DNA of 64,000 nt, taken from contig RPFO01000072.1 in the NCBI GenBank assembly GCA_009746045.1, positions 4,760,745 through 4,824,744 of the forward strand, read 5' to 3'. This document shows, piece by piece, positions 21,851 to 32,398 of this stretch (positions within the stretch are counted from its first letter, which is position 1; each line of letters begins with the position of its first letter). The notes below the pieces were generated by a model, which ran no database searches, was not told the origin of the DNA, and saw nothing but the letters and a program-made list of their open reading frames with translations. The DNA is from Mesostigma viride (Eukaryota > Streptophyta > Mesostigmatophyceae > Mesostigmatales > Mesostigmataceae). Made by a program: the position numbers and the translations under genes.

Positions 21851-22634
21851 CTAGCCCGCTGGGGGCGTCCACATCTTGTGGTTGATCATCAGGTCCCCGC
21901 CCCTCCAGTACACCTTGGGCTTCTGGGGGTCCTGCTTATGGCGGAGGTATTCCGGCCACAGGTCGCGTCGCTGCTGTTGCTGAGCGGGGGTGAGGTCGTC
22001 ATCCAGCGTCCAGGTGAGGTCGTGCAACCGCTTGCGACGAGAGAGGAACCGCTGCTTATCCTCAGGGGAGGGGAAGGTGAGTAGGACTGGTGGGGGAGCC
22101 GCCTTGTCCCGTGAGTGGGGAAGGCGGTGGCACCCACGCAGTTCTACCTCACCTACCAGGCCCATGAGGGTAAGAAGCTGGTTCTTGAGCTCGTCAGCAA
22201 GAGAGGTTGACGTCTCACCTGGCTTCTGGGGGAAGCGACGTAGCACCACTCGGCACTCGCGGCGAGCGCGGTCGGTGACCTCCCGTTGCTGGGCCGGCCT
22301 GGCGGTGGTCCTCCAGCTCCTGGAGCTTTGTGGCGATGGCGGCGGTGGTGGAGGCGGTCGCTGACCGCAGCAGGTCCGCGTAGGAGAGCGGCGGGAGGTC
22401 GCCAGCATCCTGCCGGGGTGGCTGGGATGCAATGGTGGCCGTCTGCTCCGCTATCTTGGGGACCTGTGTGGCCAGGGCCTCGGTGTGGGCGGTGATGACC
22501 TCAAGCTTCTTCAGGAGCACGCCACACTTGCCCTCCACCTGGTTAAGGGGACTCGGCGCGGCGAATATTTTCCGCGCCAAAAAAATTCCGCGGTACCCTC
22601 CGTACCGTGAAAAGTGGGTGCACGGTGCGCGCAC
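21851..22634 (-). pseudogene. LINE ORF1-like RNA-binding protein
   Basis: The frame 22432-21851 contains ECRVVLRRFPQKPGE, ELRGCHRLPHSRDKAAPPPV, LLTFPSPEDKQRFLSRRKRL and DLWPEYLRHKQDPQKPKVYW. This is the RRM-like plus C-terminal domain pattern of L1-type ORF1p, which coats LINE RNA. An overlapping frame (22634-22215) carries a Leu/Thr-rich helical stretch probably belonging to its coiled coil, one frame off. No linked ORF2 on this strand. Confidence 0.65.
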
Positions 22635-22985
22635 CCCTTGCGGAAGTGGCCATGGCGACTGCTTTTAGACGAAACGTGACAAATCTGGCTCGCGGAAAGC
22701 AGAAAAAATGCTCGATTCTTGGAGAAAATTAGTTACTGATTCTAATTTATGGTGGGATAGTTGCGATCTATAATGTCGCGGGCTCTTTTTCTTTACCATC
22801 GGCAGGGGGGGTCCGGCCTGAATTTTTGTCGGGATGAATAAAGTATAATGGATGCCTGCAGGTGTGATTGTCGATTGTTGCCAGTTTTGATGGTCCTTAT
22901 GGAAGCTAGTTTAATGATGTTTCTAAAGCCGTAAAAATTCCAGCTGCTATCTTTACCTTTCCCGTCATTTTTCGGTAAGATAACA

Positions 22986-23306
22986 TTAGGCCTGCGCGAT
23001 GCGCGCCCGACCTCTCCATGAAAGGGTGGCCTTTCTTGTGCGCCTGGGCACGAATGAATGCCCGTTATGGTACGTACGTTCTTGTATTAAACGTCCTAAG
23101 ATAGCGCTTTCCTGCTTTCTTAGCTCGTTGAGCGTAAGCTTTTTGCCTTCTTTCCGGCCAGATGCAGCCATGAAGTTGCGGGTCCTGGCGCTGCATCGCT
23201 GGATTCCTAGCTGGATGTCTTTTAGCAAGTTCGTCTGTGACGTGGCTGGCTTGCTGCAGCGCGTGGCCCACAACCTGTCGGGAAGGTGTAATGCTTTTAT
23301 TTCCAT
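22986..23306 (-). other. 107-codon ORF, unassigned
   Basis: The minus-strand frame includes GRKEGKKLTLNELRKQESAI and a basic tail. Composition is protein-like but no family is recognised, and the opposite strand is also open. Elsewhere in 22635-24005 I see only AT-rich non-coding DNA. Confidence 0.2.
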
Positions 23307-24005
23307 GCTTCTCTGAAATTTCTTTTGCTTTATAGACAGTTGTGTTCGAGGAAATTCACGCGGTCTTCCTAAGCAGCGGCATCATTTTCCCCAGACACTG
23401 ACGAGCTGGCACCTGTCTCCTAAAGAAACTGGCTCGTGCTTGTTAGAAAGGAGGCAGTGTGCATTTTGCGGGACACAATGCTTTGGTGGCACATGCGTCA
23501 GGTAGGTTGTTCCAATGGTCTCTTCACCTTTCCCACTGAGTAAATGATAGCCTTTGTCATGCTAACCAGAGCAGCTAGCCACAGTTTGGCTGGATAAAAA
23601 GTCAGCTTATTTTCTCTTTATATACTGCGTGTGTGGTCCTCCACATGTCCAGCTTATTGGGCATTTTGGAAGAGGGTTTTTAATGTGTTGTTGGGTGGAA
23701 CAACTTGGTTGTTGGCACAAAATAACACATTATTAGCCTGAGATAGGCATGACATATGCTGCTCAGGCGTGTCGTCCTACCAGCCTTGTTGTTAAGGGTA
23801 GACTCACAAGGCTGGCTGTGCCGATGGAGGGGTGGGGCGTATGACGCTCCGGACATCCTCCTCACACCCCGTGATCAAAGTGGGCATGTTTTTGGGTGTC
23901 TAGGGTAGCAAAACAGATGTCATTTTGGCTCAGCACTAGCTCAATTCTCTTTTAGCGTCTACCCAGGTGGCATCACAGGAAAATCAATAACTTGAGCTAC
24001 GCTTG

Positions 24006-24345
24006 TCAGAATGAGCTCAAACTTTGGGGTTGTGTTTCCCCCCACTCAGTGGAATTTAAAATGTATGGATGAGCCAATCTGATGTGTTAATGATTTGATT
24101 TTTTTTTTTTGGCTCAAAAAAGTACCCATTTTGCGGGAAAATTAATAACTCAAACAAATGTGACCATTTTGGCCATGTAAATAGCCCAGCATTTAAAAAA
24201 GTGGGGGAACTTTGCAAAAATGTATGGGCAGGTCATTTGGATAAGTGGTTTGTCTTGGGCAAAATATCTCATAAATAGCGTCTTTTTCTATTTTTAGCTC
24301 GCCACCGGTGCGTGGTTGGGGGTAGTACCCCCAACAAGTGGTGGC
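24006..24345 (+). repeat. divergent dispersed repeat, copy B
   Basis: Partner of 19715-20055, sharing gagctcaaactttgggg, a long T run, tctatttttagc and the terminal gggggtagtaccccc inverted repeat. Confidence 0.55.
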
Positions 24346-24443
24346 ATGAATGTCCAAACATCATATTTATGGTACTCAATCATCACTAGATGGTTCCCGA
24401 GTGCATTGGAACTGATATTCATTAAAGTCAGTTTTTCAGGCTT

Positions 24444-25138
24444 TTGGACGTGCGAGTCCCCTTAAGGCGAGAGACAAGTGCAGCATGCGTTTCCGAAGCC
24501 TGCGCCGCGGTGTGTAGCGCCGTGAACTGGGGTTGTAGCTTGTGGACGACCTTGGTTTCCACCTTGGAGACCCGGGCTTCCACCGTGTTGAGCGTGGTGT
24601 TCAGCGATGTCAGCTTCTCGGCCAGCGGCAGGTCACGTGCTCCTCCAGCACTGCGCGGATGTCATCCTTGCAGAGGGAGGGAGCCGATGGGGCAGCCGGC
24701 TGTGCGAGGCTGGCGTTGATCGCTCGGCCGATGTCGCCGACGCTGCGCTGGTAGTGGCTGGTCAAGATAAACAGGCGTTGGCTTGGTTCGTCAAACTGGT
24801 AGAGCCATGCAGGACGTGTCGCAGTAGTCGATAGCCGCCCCCCCCTTCATGGTCACGAAGAGCTTCCGTTCCTGTACGAGGAACTCGAGAACCTCGACGC
24901 ATTCCTGCGGCGACAGTCTCTGCCACTCGACGAGGGAGAACATTCCGTCGCCGGGCAAGTATTGGCTCCATTTGTGGCGATCGTGGCATGGTTTCTTGGG
25001 TTCAGGCGAGGCGCTTGGCGAGGTTTTGGCGGGTAAGCCTGTCGGCTGAACAATGGCGAGGGCGAGAGGGTTGGGCTGGGCGCTGGGAAGCTGTGCCAGC
25101 GCCTTTTCCAGCCCTCGTTTTGCTTTGGTAGTCGTCAT
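24444..25138 (-). pseudogene. LINE ORF1-like coiled-coil protein fragment
   Basis: ATG at 25138 starts MTTTKAKRGLEKALAQLPSA with a Pro/Ser linker and FSLVEWQRLSPQECVEVLEF. After a shift near 24800 it continues on the minus strand into a heptad-like stretch reading LNTTLNTVEARVSKVETKVV. This layout (basic start, helical coiled coil) resembles the N-terminal half of a LINE ORF1. The RNA-binding half is absent here. Confidence 0.4.
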
Positions 25139-25308
25139 AGCTGGTCACGTGCGTAACTTTGGCAATACTGCGTTTCAGCCGTAACCGATTATACTGGCGT
25201 GTGCGTCTGAAAAAAGCGCATCGAATGCAAATGGTCTGACCGAATTTGGGGCTCAGACGCAAAAGATCTGAGCTCCGCCGTCAGCCATACCGCCGTCAGC
25301 CATTTTTT

Positions 25309-25342
25309 GGATGGATGGATGGATGGATTGGATGGATGGATG
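25309..25342. repeat. (GGAT)n microsatellite at insertion site
   Basis: Eight GGAT-type units with one ATTG interruption. The chromovirus inserted in it, so its GGATG target duplication is part of the microsatellite. Confidence 0.9.
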
Positions 25343-26045
25343 TGTAACAACCAAATGTTACATCCAAAGTTTTCCTACTGTGGAATCTTATTATGAGTTC
25401 TTTAGGACAATTATTTGAGAAGTTAGGAGGCTTCGACGTCTGATGGATATTGGGCCTGCTGAGATCTGTCGAATCTATTGTTCTACCCTCATTGGTCGTG
25501 GCCTGATCCACGTAGGGTACTTTGCATGGTGTTGTTTAGTCAGTCATAGATTCTCTGCAGTACCGTTGTACCTGGTGGATTTGGTTCCAGGTCATTGAGA
25601 TTTCGTATGTGCTGGCTTTGTGTTGTGTGGAGGATTCGGAGGCTAAGATCTTATCTTGAGTGATCCTCACTTTTGATTGGTCCTTCCGGGTTAGGGTTGG
25701 ATGGATGCTGCGTGCACGATGACTTTTATCCTGTTTGTGGCGGCCGTGCATGTGTGCGTACGTGAGAGCTAAAGCTATGGTGTAATTCAAGGGTTTCCTT
25801 GTTTCATCAATCAAACAACCCTTGCCAAAAGTCAACTATAACTTCAACAGATAGTCGACTTGGATATAACTTGTCTGTTGTGTCTAACAAGGGTGGGGAC
25901 TCATTCCCTTAACTGTTGAAGATCCATCTTCATTGCTTCTCTGGACGTGAAGTTATCTGTCGCGACTCCAACCCAGGTATAAAGATCTTTTCACGCTAAT
26001 GTTGATACTGAGGCTGTTGCAAACACAACATTTTTAGTCGTTACA
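25343..26045 (+). repeat. 5' LTR
   Basis: Starts TGTAAC and ends GTTACA, a 6-bp terminal inverted repeat with the TG..CA rule. The two differences from the 3' LTR lie within ttggatggatg and catgtgtgcg. Immediately 3', TTGGTATCGGAGG resembles an initiator-Met primer-binding site with one base missing. Confidence 0.95.
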
Positions 26046-26264
26046 TTGGTATCGGAGGTTTCTACCTAGGTGTTGGTTGTCTTGACAGTATTAGTTCACG
26101 ATTAACAATGGAATTCTTGCCAGACCCAGAGAGGGTACGTTATGCTGTGTATTCGGACAGTTTTTAAGAGTGTGACTCATCCTTATGTGACAGTCTTGCT
26201 CTGAGAACTGCCTTGAGCCCATAAGTCTCTAACGTTCCCCAGTCCGGCATGCGCGACCCATGGA

Positions 26265-27643
26265 GTGATGAGTAACCCGGAGACACAACCACCGTTATCA
26301 AGTAAGAGAGTTGAAGATGCAACCACATCTTTAGCAGCTCAACGGACGACCGGTGATGAAAGGGTTTCATCATCTACTCCCAGACGTCAACTATTTGGAG
26401 ATACCACCTTAATGTCTGCTTCCCGCAGATATTCGCTGTCGGTCGGCCCAAAGTTCTCCATCTTGCCCCTCGGTGTGCAACCAGGCGAGCCCTCCCTGCG
26501 TGGCATTGGTAGAGGTGGACCACGGTTTTCCAACGTGGAGACACGCGTTCGCCAGCACCCGAATACGGTTCGGCTATTCGTTTTGGCTACAACACGGTGC
26601 CGGGGCGAGACGGCACTCGGCTAGCGGCTGACGAGCTGACAGCGGAGAAAATTCGATTACAACATGAACGTGAGGAAGCTGCGAGAGCTAGAAGTGTGGC
26701 GGAAGCGCTGGAGAAGAGTGTGGGTAGGACTATTGCGCGTGTGCAGCAACTTGAGTCGCAAGGGCAGGCGGGCGATGGAGAGTCTGTTTTCGTGGATCAA
26801 CCGTCTCCAACACTGGGTATACGAAGGGTATATGCGGTTGACGCTCCTTTTGTTGATGAAGGGACAGATGCACAGGGGCATGAGCCTCCACGGCTCTCGG
26901 TGGCTGCGACATTGCCGGAGAGTCAGAATGCACCACACGCCCCAGTGATGGAGCTCACGTCTTTGTATCCTCGTACTGTTCCTTTTCCCAAGGTGGAGTC
27001 GGTAGACAAGCTATCGCTGACCAACCTTACCCATCGCAGCTTCGACCATTTCTCCACCAAGTTTCAGGATGTCTTCGCTATCCACTTCGCCAACTACGGG
27101 CCCAAGGCAGAGGAACGTCTCACGATGGACATCCAGAAGAGAATGGTTAGGCAGCGGATGAGCGACAGTGCCAGCGACCGTTTTGATGAGTTTTTGCGTT
27201 CTGTGGCTGGACGTGCGTGTACCGACCTCCCCTCTCTCCTATTGGGCTTTCGCCGGTTTCTGTTACCCCAGGATCAGCTTCGCATGGATCGGGACGCACT
27301 GGCTAACTGTACGCAGGCTGGTTTGACGCTGCCACAGTTCGTGGAGCAATTCACCAACCTTAGAGCCAAGATTCCCCAATGCTCTGACGCAGAGGCGCTT
27401 CACAGACTACTGCATGGCATGGCTCCACACGTGCGACTGGATGTGGACAAGCACTTCTCCCAGTTCGACTACGTGGACTGGCAATGGGACAAGGTGTTGT
27501 CTTATGTGCTCACCCTCTGTCGTGTGCCTGCTTTTTCTGTCAAGTGGGAGCCTGTGGCCACGCCAGTGCCACCCATCAAGAAGTCCCTGAACCAGCTGGA
27601 TGACCTCCTGGGGAGCTCAATGCTTGGATCCCACCCAGGGTAA
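26265..27643 (+). CDS. chromovirus gag capsid
   Basis: ATG at 26265 opens an N-terminal Ser/Thr-rich region. After a shift near 26580 the frame gives a helical region (AEKIRLQHEREEAARARS) and the capsid: FDHFSTKFQDVFAIHFANYG, RMSDSASDRFDEFLRSVAGR, AGLTLPQFVEQFTNLRAKIP. The frame ends at 27643, and the zinc-knuckle portion lies in the next frame. It forms the virus-like particle. The length fits gypsy gag once both parts are counted. Confidence 0.75.
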
Positions 27644-28052
27644 CTGTTTTATCTGCAACCAGCCAGGTCACTTTGCACGGGACTGCCCTAGACGGGACCA
27701 GTTTCCCCCTGCCACGAGAGGACCTTTTGGCGCCCTGCCATCTCCCAGGCCACCCAGCCTTCCTCCTGGCGTTCCTGCTGGCGATCACCGGATGCAGCCA
27801 GGGTTCCAGCCCAACTTCCAGCCCTCTGGGAGGTTCCAGTCCCGCGCTCGGCCCTTCAGCAGACAGGATAAGCGTAGGATGGTGAACGCTCTCATGCAGC
27901 TGCTGGCAGATGAGGAGGATGGGGGGACGAGGATGAGCCTCCAGCACCACCTGAGCAGCTTCCACCATCAGGCAGTGGAGCACTCCCAGACCCACCTGAG
28001 TCAAAAAACTAGTTGGGTCCCCAGGTCATCCTTCTGTCATGGCCAGGTCTGA
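27600..28052 (+). CDS. chromovirus gag nucleocapsid (CCHC)
   Basis: CFICNQPGHFARDC is a perfect C-x2-C-x4-H-x4-C knuckle, followed by a Pro/Arg-rich RNA-binding tail. It overlaps the capsid frame at 27600-27643 and the pol frame at 28039-28052. The latter overlap could support programmed frameshifting into pol. Confidence 0.7.
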   Translation: MTSWGAQCLDPTQGNCFICNQPGHFARDCPRRDQFPPATRGPFGALPSPRPPSLPPGVPAGDHRMQPGFQPNFQPSGRFQSRARPFSRQDKRRMVNALMQLLADEEDGGTRMSLQHHLSSFHHQAVEHSQTHLSQKTSWVPRSSFCHGQV

Positions 28053-29289
28053 CCTGCCTGCTGTTGACGTTAGGCCAGTGAACACTGTGGGTGCTTCTGA
28101 CCCTGCTGTCCCTGTGGGTCCTCCTGTACCAGGTCACTTACTCAAGTTTCAGGCTAGGCTCCTCAACGTGCCAGTTCCCTTGGCTCAGCCAGCTTGCTTG
28201 TTTATGATTGATTCTGGTGCTGGCAGTAATTATATTGCTGCATCCTTGGTGCAGGAGTTGAAGTTGCCTGTGTTGGCCCACCCCACACCTGTCATGGTGC
28301 AGTATTCTGATGGCAGGAGAAGCTGCTCACCTGGCTATGTGCAGCTCATCTTCCAAGTTTGTTCATCCCAGACTTTGGAAGTGACAGCAGATGTCATTCC
28401 CCTCACGGCAGCAGATGTGATTTTGGGGATCCCATGGTTGTCTGACACCAATCCTGCTATTTCTTGGCCTGACAGGGTGGTCCAGTTCAAGGATGGGACA
28501 GTGTGGGATGCTACCTGTGTGTTGCCAGGGGGGAGAAGAACAGCCACTGAGTGCTGTTCCACACAGACAGCTGTCAATGATGGCAAGGGAGGGGAAGCAG
28601 GTGCGAAAGGGGTGGATCAAGAGCCGACTTTGGAGGAGAAACGGGCTGCCCTACTGAAGCATGTGTGGTCTGCCAAGCATACTCTGTCTTATTTGGCCAC
28701 CTATCCAGTGGAACACATCTTTTTCCTGCATTTGGTGCCTAATGAACCTGAGTCTGCTAGTGGTCATTCTGTCAATGCTGTCAGTTCTACTGTCACCACT
28801 GAGCAACAACAGCAGCATGATGCCTTGTTGGACAGGTATGGAGCCATCTTTGAGGACAAGATGCCCCAGTATCCTCCTGAGGGACCCATCACACATGTCA
28901 TCAAGTTGGTAGAGGGTGCTCGTCCTCCTTTTGTGCCTATGTACAGGATGGGCCCTGCAGAGATGGCAGAGCTGAAGACCATACTTATTGGCCTGTTGGA
29001 GGCTGGTCTGATCCTCCCAGCTAACAGTCCTTTCAGTTCTGGGTGTTTGCTTGTACCCAAGCATGATGGGGGGTGGAGGTTGTGCATTGACCTGAGGGGA
29101 CTGAACAAGGTGACTGTCAAGTCCAGGTACCCTCTGCCCAGAATTGATGAGTTGCTGGAGAGGACTGCAGGAGCTGCCTTCTTTACCAAGTTTGACCTCA
29201 GGCATGCTTTCTGGCAGATCAGGGTGGCTACTGAGGACATCCCCAAGACGGCCTTTTCTACCCATGGGGACAGTTCCAGTGGACAGTAA
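28039..29289 (+). CDS. chromovirus protease and RT N-terminal part
   Basis: Retropepsin: FMIDSGAGSNYIAAS with VILGIPWLSDTNP. RT follows: LILPANSPFSSGCLLVPK, WRLCIDLRGLNKVT, and the catalytic FFTKFDLRHAFWQIR. The frame ends just after KTAFSTHGD at a run of four G, where one base appears to be missing relative to the frame that continues at 29289. Confidence 0.85.
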   Translation: MARSDLPAVDVRPVNTVGASDPAVPVGPPVPGHLLKFQARLLNVPVPLAQPACLFMIDSGAGSNYIAASLVQELKLPVLAHPTPVMVQYSDGRRSCSPGYVQLIFQVCSSQTLEVTADVIPLTAADVILGIPWLSDTNPAISWPDRVVQFKDGTVWDATCVLPGGRRTATECCSTQTAVNDGKGGEAGAKGVDQEPTLEEKRAALLKHVWSAKHTLSYLATYPVEHIFFLHLVPNEPESASGHSVNAVSSTVTTEQQQQHDALLDRYGAIFEDKMPQYPPEGPITHVIKLVEGARPPFVPMYRMGPAEMAELKTILIGLLEAGLILPANSPFSSGCLLVPKHDGGWRLCIDLRGLNKVTVKSRYPLPRIDELLERTAGAAFFTKFDLRHAFWQIRVATEDIPKTAFSTHGDSSSGQ

Positions 29290-30149
29290 TGCCCATGGGT
29301 GCCTCTAACAGTCCTGCCACTATGCAGATGTTTGTCAATGCCATCTTTGGCCACCTGACTGGAAATGCCCTGCCCCAGATCTCACCTGACCTTCGCAACC
29401 CCAGGTTCAAGGACATTGCCCACTTGTGTGACACTACCAGGGTGGTCTTCAGGACTTGTGTGGTCGTCTACCTGGACGACATTCTGGTACACTCTCGTAC
29501 CTTCAGGGAGCATCTGGAGAACGTGGAGGAGGTCCTTAAGGTGATCCATCAGTATCATCTGTCGGTGAAGAGGTCCAAGGTGGAGTGGGGCCAAGAGGTG
29601 AAGTTTCTGGGCTACCAGCTGAGCGCTGCAGGTATGACTCCTGAGGCCAGCAAGGTCTCTGCTGTTTTGGAGTGGCCTGTGTTGAAGTCAGCTCAGGATG
29701 TCAGATCCTTTCTGGGCCTGGTGGGCTGGTACCGACGGTTCATCCCTGACATGGCGGCCATCTCTGGTCCCCTGTTAGCCCTGCTCAAGAAGGATGTTCC
29801 CTTTGAGTGGACTGCAGCATGCCAGCAAGCTTTTGATGTGTTGAAGCAGAAGCTTACCACTGCTCCCTTGTTGGTGGGCCCCAACCCAGACTTGCCATAC
29901 CAGGTTAGGTCTGATGCCTCACAGGGTGCTATTGGTGCAGTACTAATGCAAGATCATGGTAAGGGCCCTCAACCAGTGGAATACATGTCCAGGAGTATGA
30001 CGTCTGCAGAACGTAACTACCCTGTTCATGAGCAGGAGCTGCTGGGATTGGTGGTGGCCTGTCACAAGTGGGAACACCTACTGAAGGGGGCTCAGTTTTC
30101 TGTGGCCAGCAGCGCCAGGATGGGCAGGGCAACGAGTCTATTACCCTGA
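29289..30149 (+). CDS. chromovirus RT C-terminal part and RNase H start
   Basis: Continues RT with MPMGASNSPATMQMFVNAIF, YLDDILVHSRTF, FLGLVGWYRRFIPDM and FEWTAACQQAFDVLKQK. RNase H follows: QVRSDASQGAIGAVL, ERNYPVHEQELLGLV. It shifts near 30118 into the frame carrying the next RNase H motif. Confidence 0.85.
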   Translation: MPMGASNSPATMQMFVNAIFGHLTGNALPQISPDLRNPRFKDIAHLCDTTRVVFRTCVVVYLDDILVHSRTFREHLENVEEVLKVIHQYHLSVKRSKVEWGQEVKFLGYQLSAAGMTPEASKVSAVLEWPVLKSAQDVRSFLGLVGWYRRFIPDMAAISGPLLALLKKDVPFEWTAACQQAFDVLKQKLTTAPLLVGPNPDLPYQVRSDASQGAIGAVLMQDHGKGPQPVEYMSRSMTSAERNYPVHEQELLGLVVACHKWEHLLKGAQFSVASSARMGRATSLLP

Positions 30150-31309
30150 TGACTGACCACAGGCCCTTGGTACATGTGTTGGAACAGACCCGGATGAGTA
30201 AGAGGATGGCTGGATGGATGGAGTTCCTGGGGGGGTTTGGACCTTTCTCTGTGAGGTACATTCCTGGTACGCAGAATGTGGTGCCTGACGCCCTGTCCAG
30301 GAGGAGGGATTTGATGGGAAGTTTTCATGAGGACTTGGACATCTGTGCTGCCCTGATTTCTGTGGTAGAGTGTGGAGCCTTGACTAGAGCTCAGGCCAAC
30401 AACCAGAAGGTTTCTCAACTGTTGACACCACCTGTAGGGAATAACGGTGGTCCCGTGATGCTCATCGACCAGGGCTCTGTCCCAGAGTTGACAGGCGTCC
30501 AGGAGGGTGTCCAGTCACTGTCTGACAGTCTTAGGAGAAGTCCTGAAGGTGTGGTGCCCACTCCCACAGTGCAGCCAGGTGAGGGAGACCCTGCTAGGCG
30601 CAGCAGAGGTAGGCCCAGGAAGTGGGTCATGGACCCTGTGTTGGTAGGCCGGTCCAAGGTGTTGGCCTCTCAGGTGATGGCAAGGTCAAAAGGGCCTATA
30701 GCTACTACTGTCTCATCCAAGCAGTTGGTGGCTAGCCCTGGGCAGGAAGAGGAGATGCAGATGCAGCCCCTGGGACCTGACAAGGACCTGGTGTTGCCTA
30801 ATCCTTTAAATATTTCCCTGCTGGACGTCATCAAGGCCTTCACCAAGACGGAGGACATGGCTACTGCAGCTATCCAGAGGGGCAACTTTGGCAATAGACC
30901 TGTAGAATACTGGGAGGGCGTTCTGTATGTTCACACTCATGATGCAGAGCACACGGTGACTAGAAAAGTGTATGTGCCTGAGATGGCCATTCCCACAGTG
31001 TTACATTGTTTCCATGACGATGTGACTGCGTGTCATCCTGGTTATGCTAAGCTACTTCATGAGGTGCAGCAGAGGTTTTGGTGGCCTGGCCTTTATCAGG
31101 ATGTTAAGGCCTACGTGGATTCTTGTGACTCCTGCCAGAGAAATAAGGTCAGGAACCAAGCCACGCCCATCTTTCCCATGGCTATGCCCATTCCCCTGCG
31201 CCCTTGGATCAGTGTGACTATGGATTTTATCTGTGGTCTCCCATGTCAGATGGTGGCAATGACAGGATCCTTGTGGTCATGGACAGACTTTCCAGGATGT
31301 GCCATCTGA
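30068..31309 (+). CDS. chromovirus RNase H end and integrase N-terminus
   Basis: Carries LMTDHRPLVHVLEQ and NVVPDALSRR (RNase H end), then a spacer with an AT-hook-like RRSRGRPRKW. The HHCC zinc region follows: HCFHDDVTACHPGYAKLLHE...FWWPGLY...CDSCQRNK. It ends in the first catalytic strand, SVTMDFICGLP. The frame changes near 31240. Confidence 0.85.
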   Translation: MGTPTEGGSVFCGQQRQDGQGNESITLMTDHRPLVHVLEQTRMSKRMAGWMEFLGGFGPFSVRYIPGTQNVVPDALSRRRDLMGSFHEDLDICAALISVVECGALTRAQANNQKVSQLLTPPVGNNGGPVMLIDQGSVPELTGVQEGVQSLSDSLRRSPEGVVPTPTVQPGEGDPARRSRGRPRKWVMDPVLVGRSKVLASQVMARSKGPIATTVSSKQLVASPGQEEEMQMQPLGPDKDLVLPNPLNISLLDVIKAFTKTEDMATAAIQRGNFGNRPVEYWEGVLYVHTHDAEHTVTRKVYVPEMAIPTVLHCFHDDVTACHPGYAKLLHEVQQRFWWPGLYQDVKAYVDSCDSCQRNKVRNQATPIFPMAMPIPLRPWISVTMDFICGLPCQMVAMTGSLWSWTDFPGCAI

Positions 31310-32371
31310 TTCCTTGCAATACTCATCTCACCGCTGCACAGTGTGTGGATTTGTTTATGAAGGAGATCTACCGTCTGCACGGCATGCCTAGAGTGATCAT
31401 CACTGATCAGGACCCCCTTTGGCTGTCAGGGTTTTGGAAGTCATTCTTTGACATCCTAGACACTAAGCTGGCTTCGGTGTGGCATACAGGTGTGCCAGTA
31501 CTGGGGCGGTGGAGAGGATGAACAGAATTGTCAGGGAGTGTCAAAAGCACTATTGTACCCACGACAACAAGGACTGGGACAAGAAGCTACCTTTCATAGA
31601 GTTCGCAATCAACAACTCTCCTCTGGCTCCTCACCAGATGTCCCCCTTCGTGATCTGCAATGGCCAGTGTCCCTGACACCATTCGACTTGGAACTGCCTG
31701 ACAGAGACGCTGAAGGCCCTTTCCAGCGACGTCTTGGTTCAGTCCAGCAGTTGTTGGCTTCCTTCCAGGAGGCTCACAGCATTGTGGCTACCCAGCTGTT
31801 GAGGACACAGGACAAGTACCTGACTAACGCCTGGCAGCAAACGGTGGCCAGTCATTCCTTTGTAGCTCCTGGGGACTTGGTGTTGTTGGAAGCCAACAGA
31901 GTGCTGCCTGAGAAGGAGCAATGCAGGAAACTGCAACCACTCTGGTTGGGTCCTTACCCAGTGTTGGCAACCTTCCACTATGGTACAGTGGTCCAGGTCC
32001 AAGTGCCTTCTCACTGGAAGCTCAGGAATAATATTTTTCACCTAGCCCAGCTGAAGCTGTACAGGCGCAACACCTTACCAGGCAGATTGTCTGCCCCTTT
32101 GCCTTATGAATTGGATTCTGAGGGGGAGAAGATCTATGAAGTGGAGCGGTTGTTGGCTCACAGGGTGAAGGGGAAAGGTCGTACCAAACAGTTGCAGTTT
32201 AAGGTACACTGGAAGGGAGAGCTAGAGGTGACTGCTACGTGGCTGTGGTTGTCTGATCTCACCAACAGTCACTCTGCTGTACTAGAGTATTGTCAGCGTC
32301 ATGGTATCACCTTGCCTGAGTGGTATGTCATGGGCTCTGAGCGGTGTGCTCCCCTTCATAGCTCCCAGTGA
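31204..32371 (+). CDS. chromovirus integrase core, C-terminus and chromodomain
   Basis: Spread over three frames. 31204-31521 has ILVVMDRLSRMCHLIPC and the second Asp in VIITDQDPLWLSGFW. 31479-31676 has the Glu in AVERMNRIVREC. 31490-32371 has VAPGDLVLLEANR, LGPYPVLATFHYG and HLAQLKLYRR. The end is a chromodomain, YEVERLLAHRV...LQFKVHWKG...TWLWLSDL. Chromodomains of this group steer integration through histone marks (family knowledge). Two shifts near 31490 and 31640 are required. Confidence 0.85.
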
Positions 32372-32398
32372 GCACTGCTAACGCCTCTTTTTGGTGTT

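Noticed and set aside
25536-25835. A 99-codon minus ORF, repeated at 36036-36335
   Set aside because: It lies inside both LTRs and is simply copied with them. No domain and no reason to be translated.
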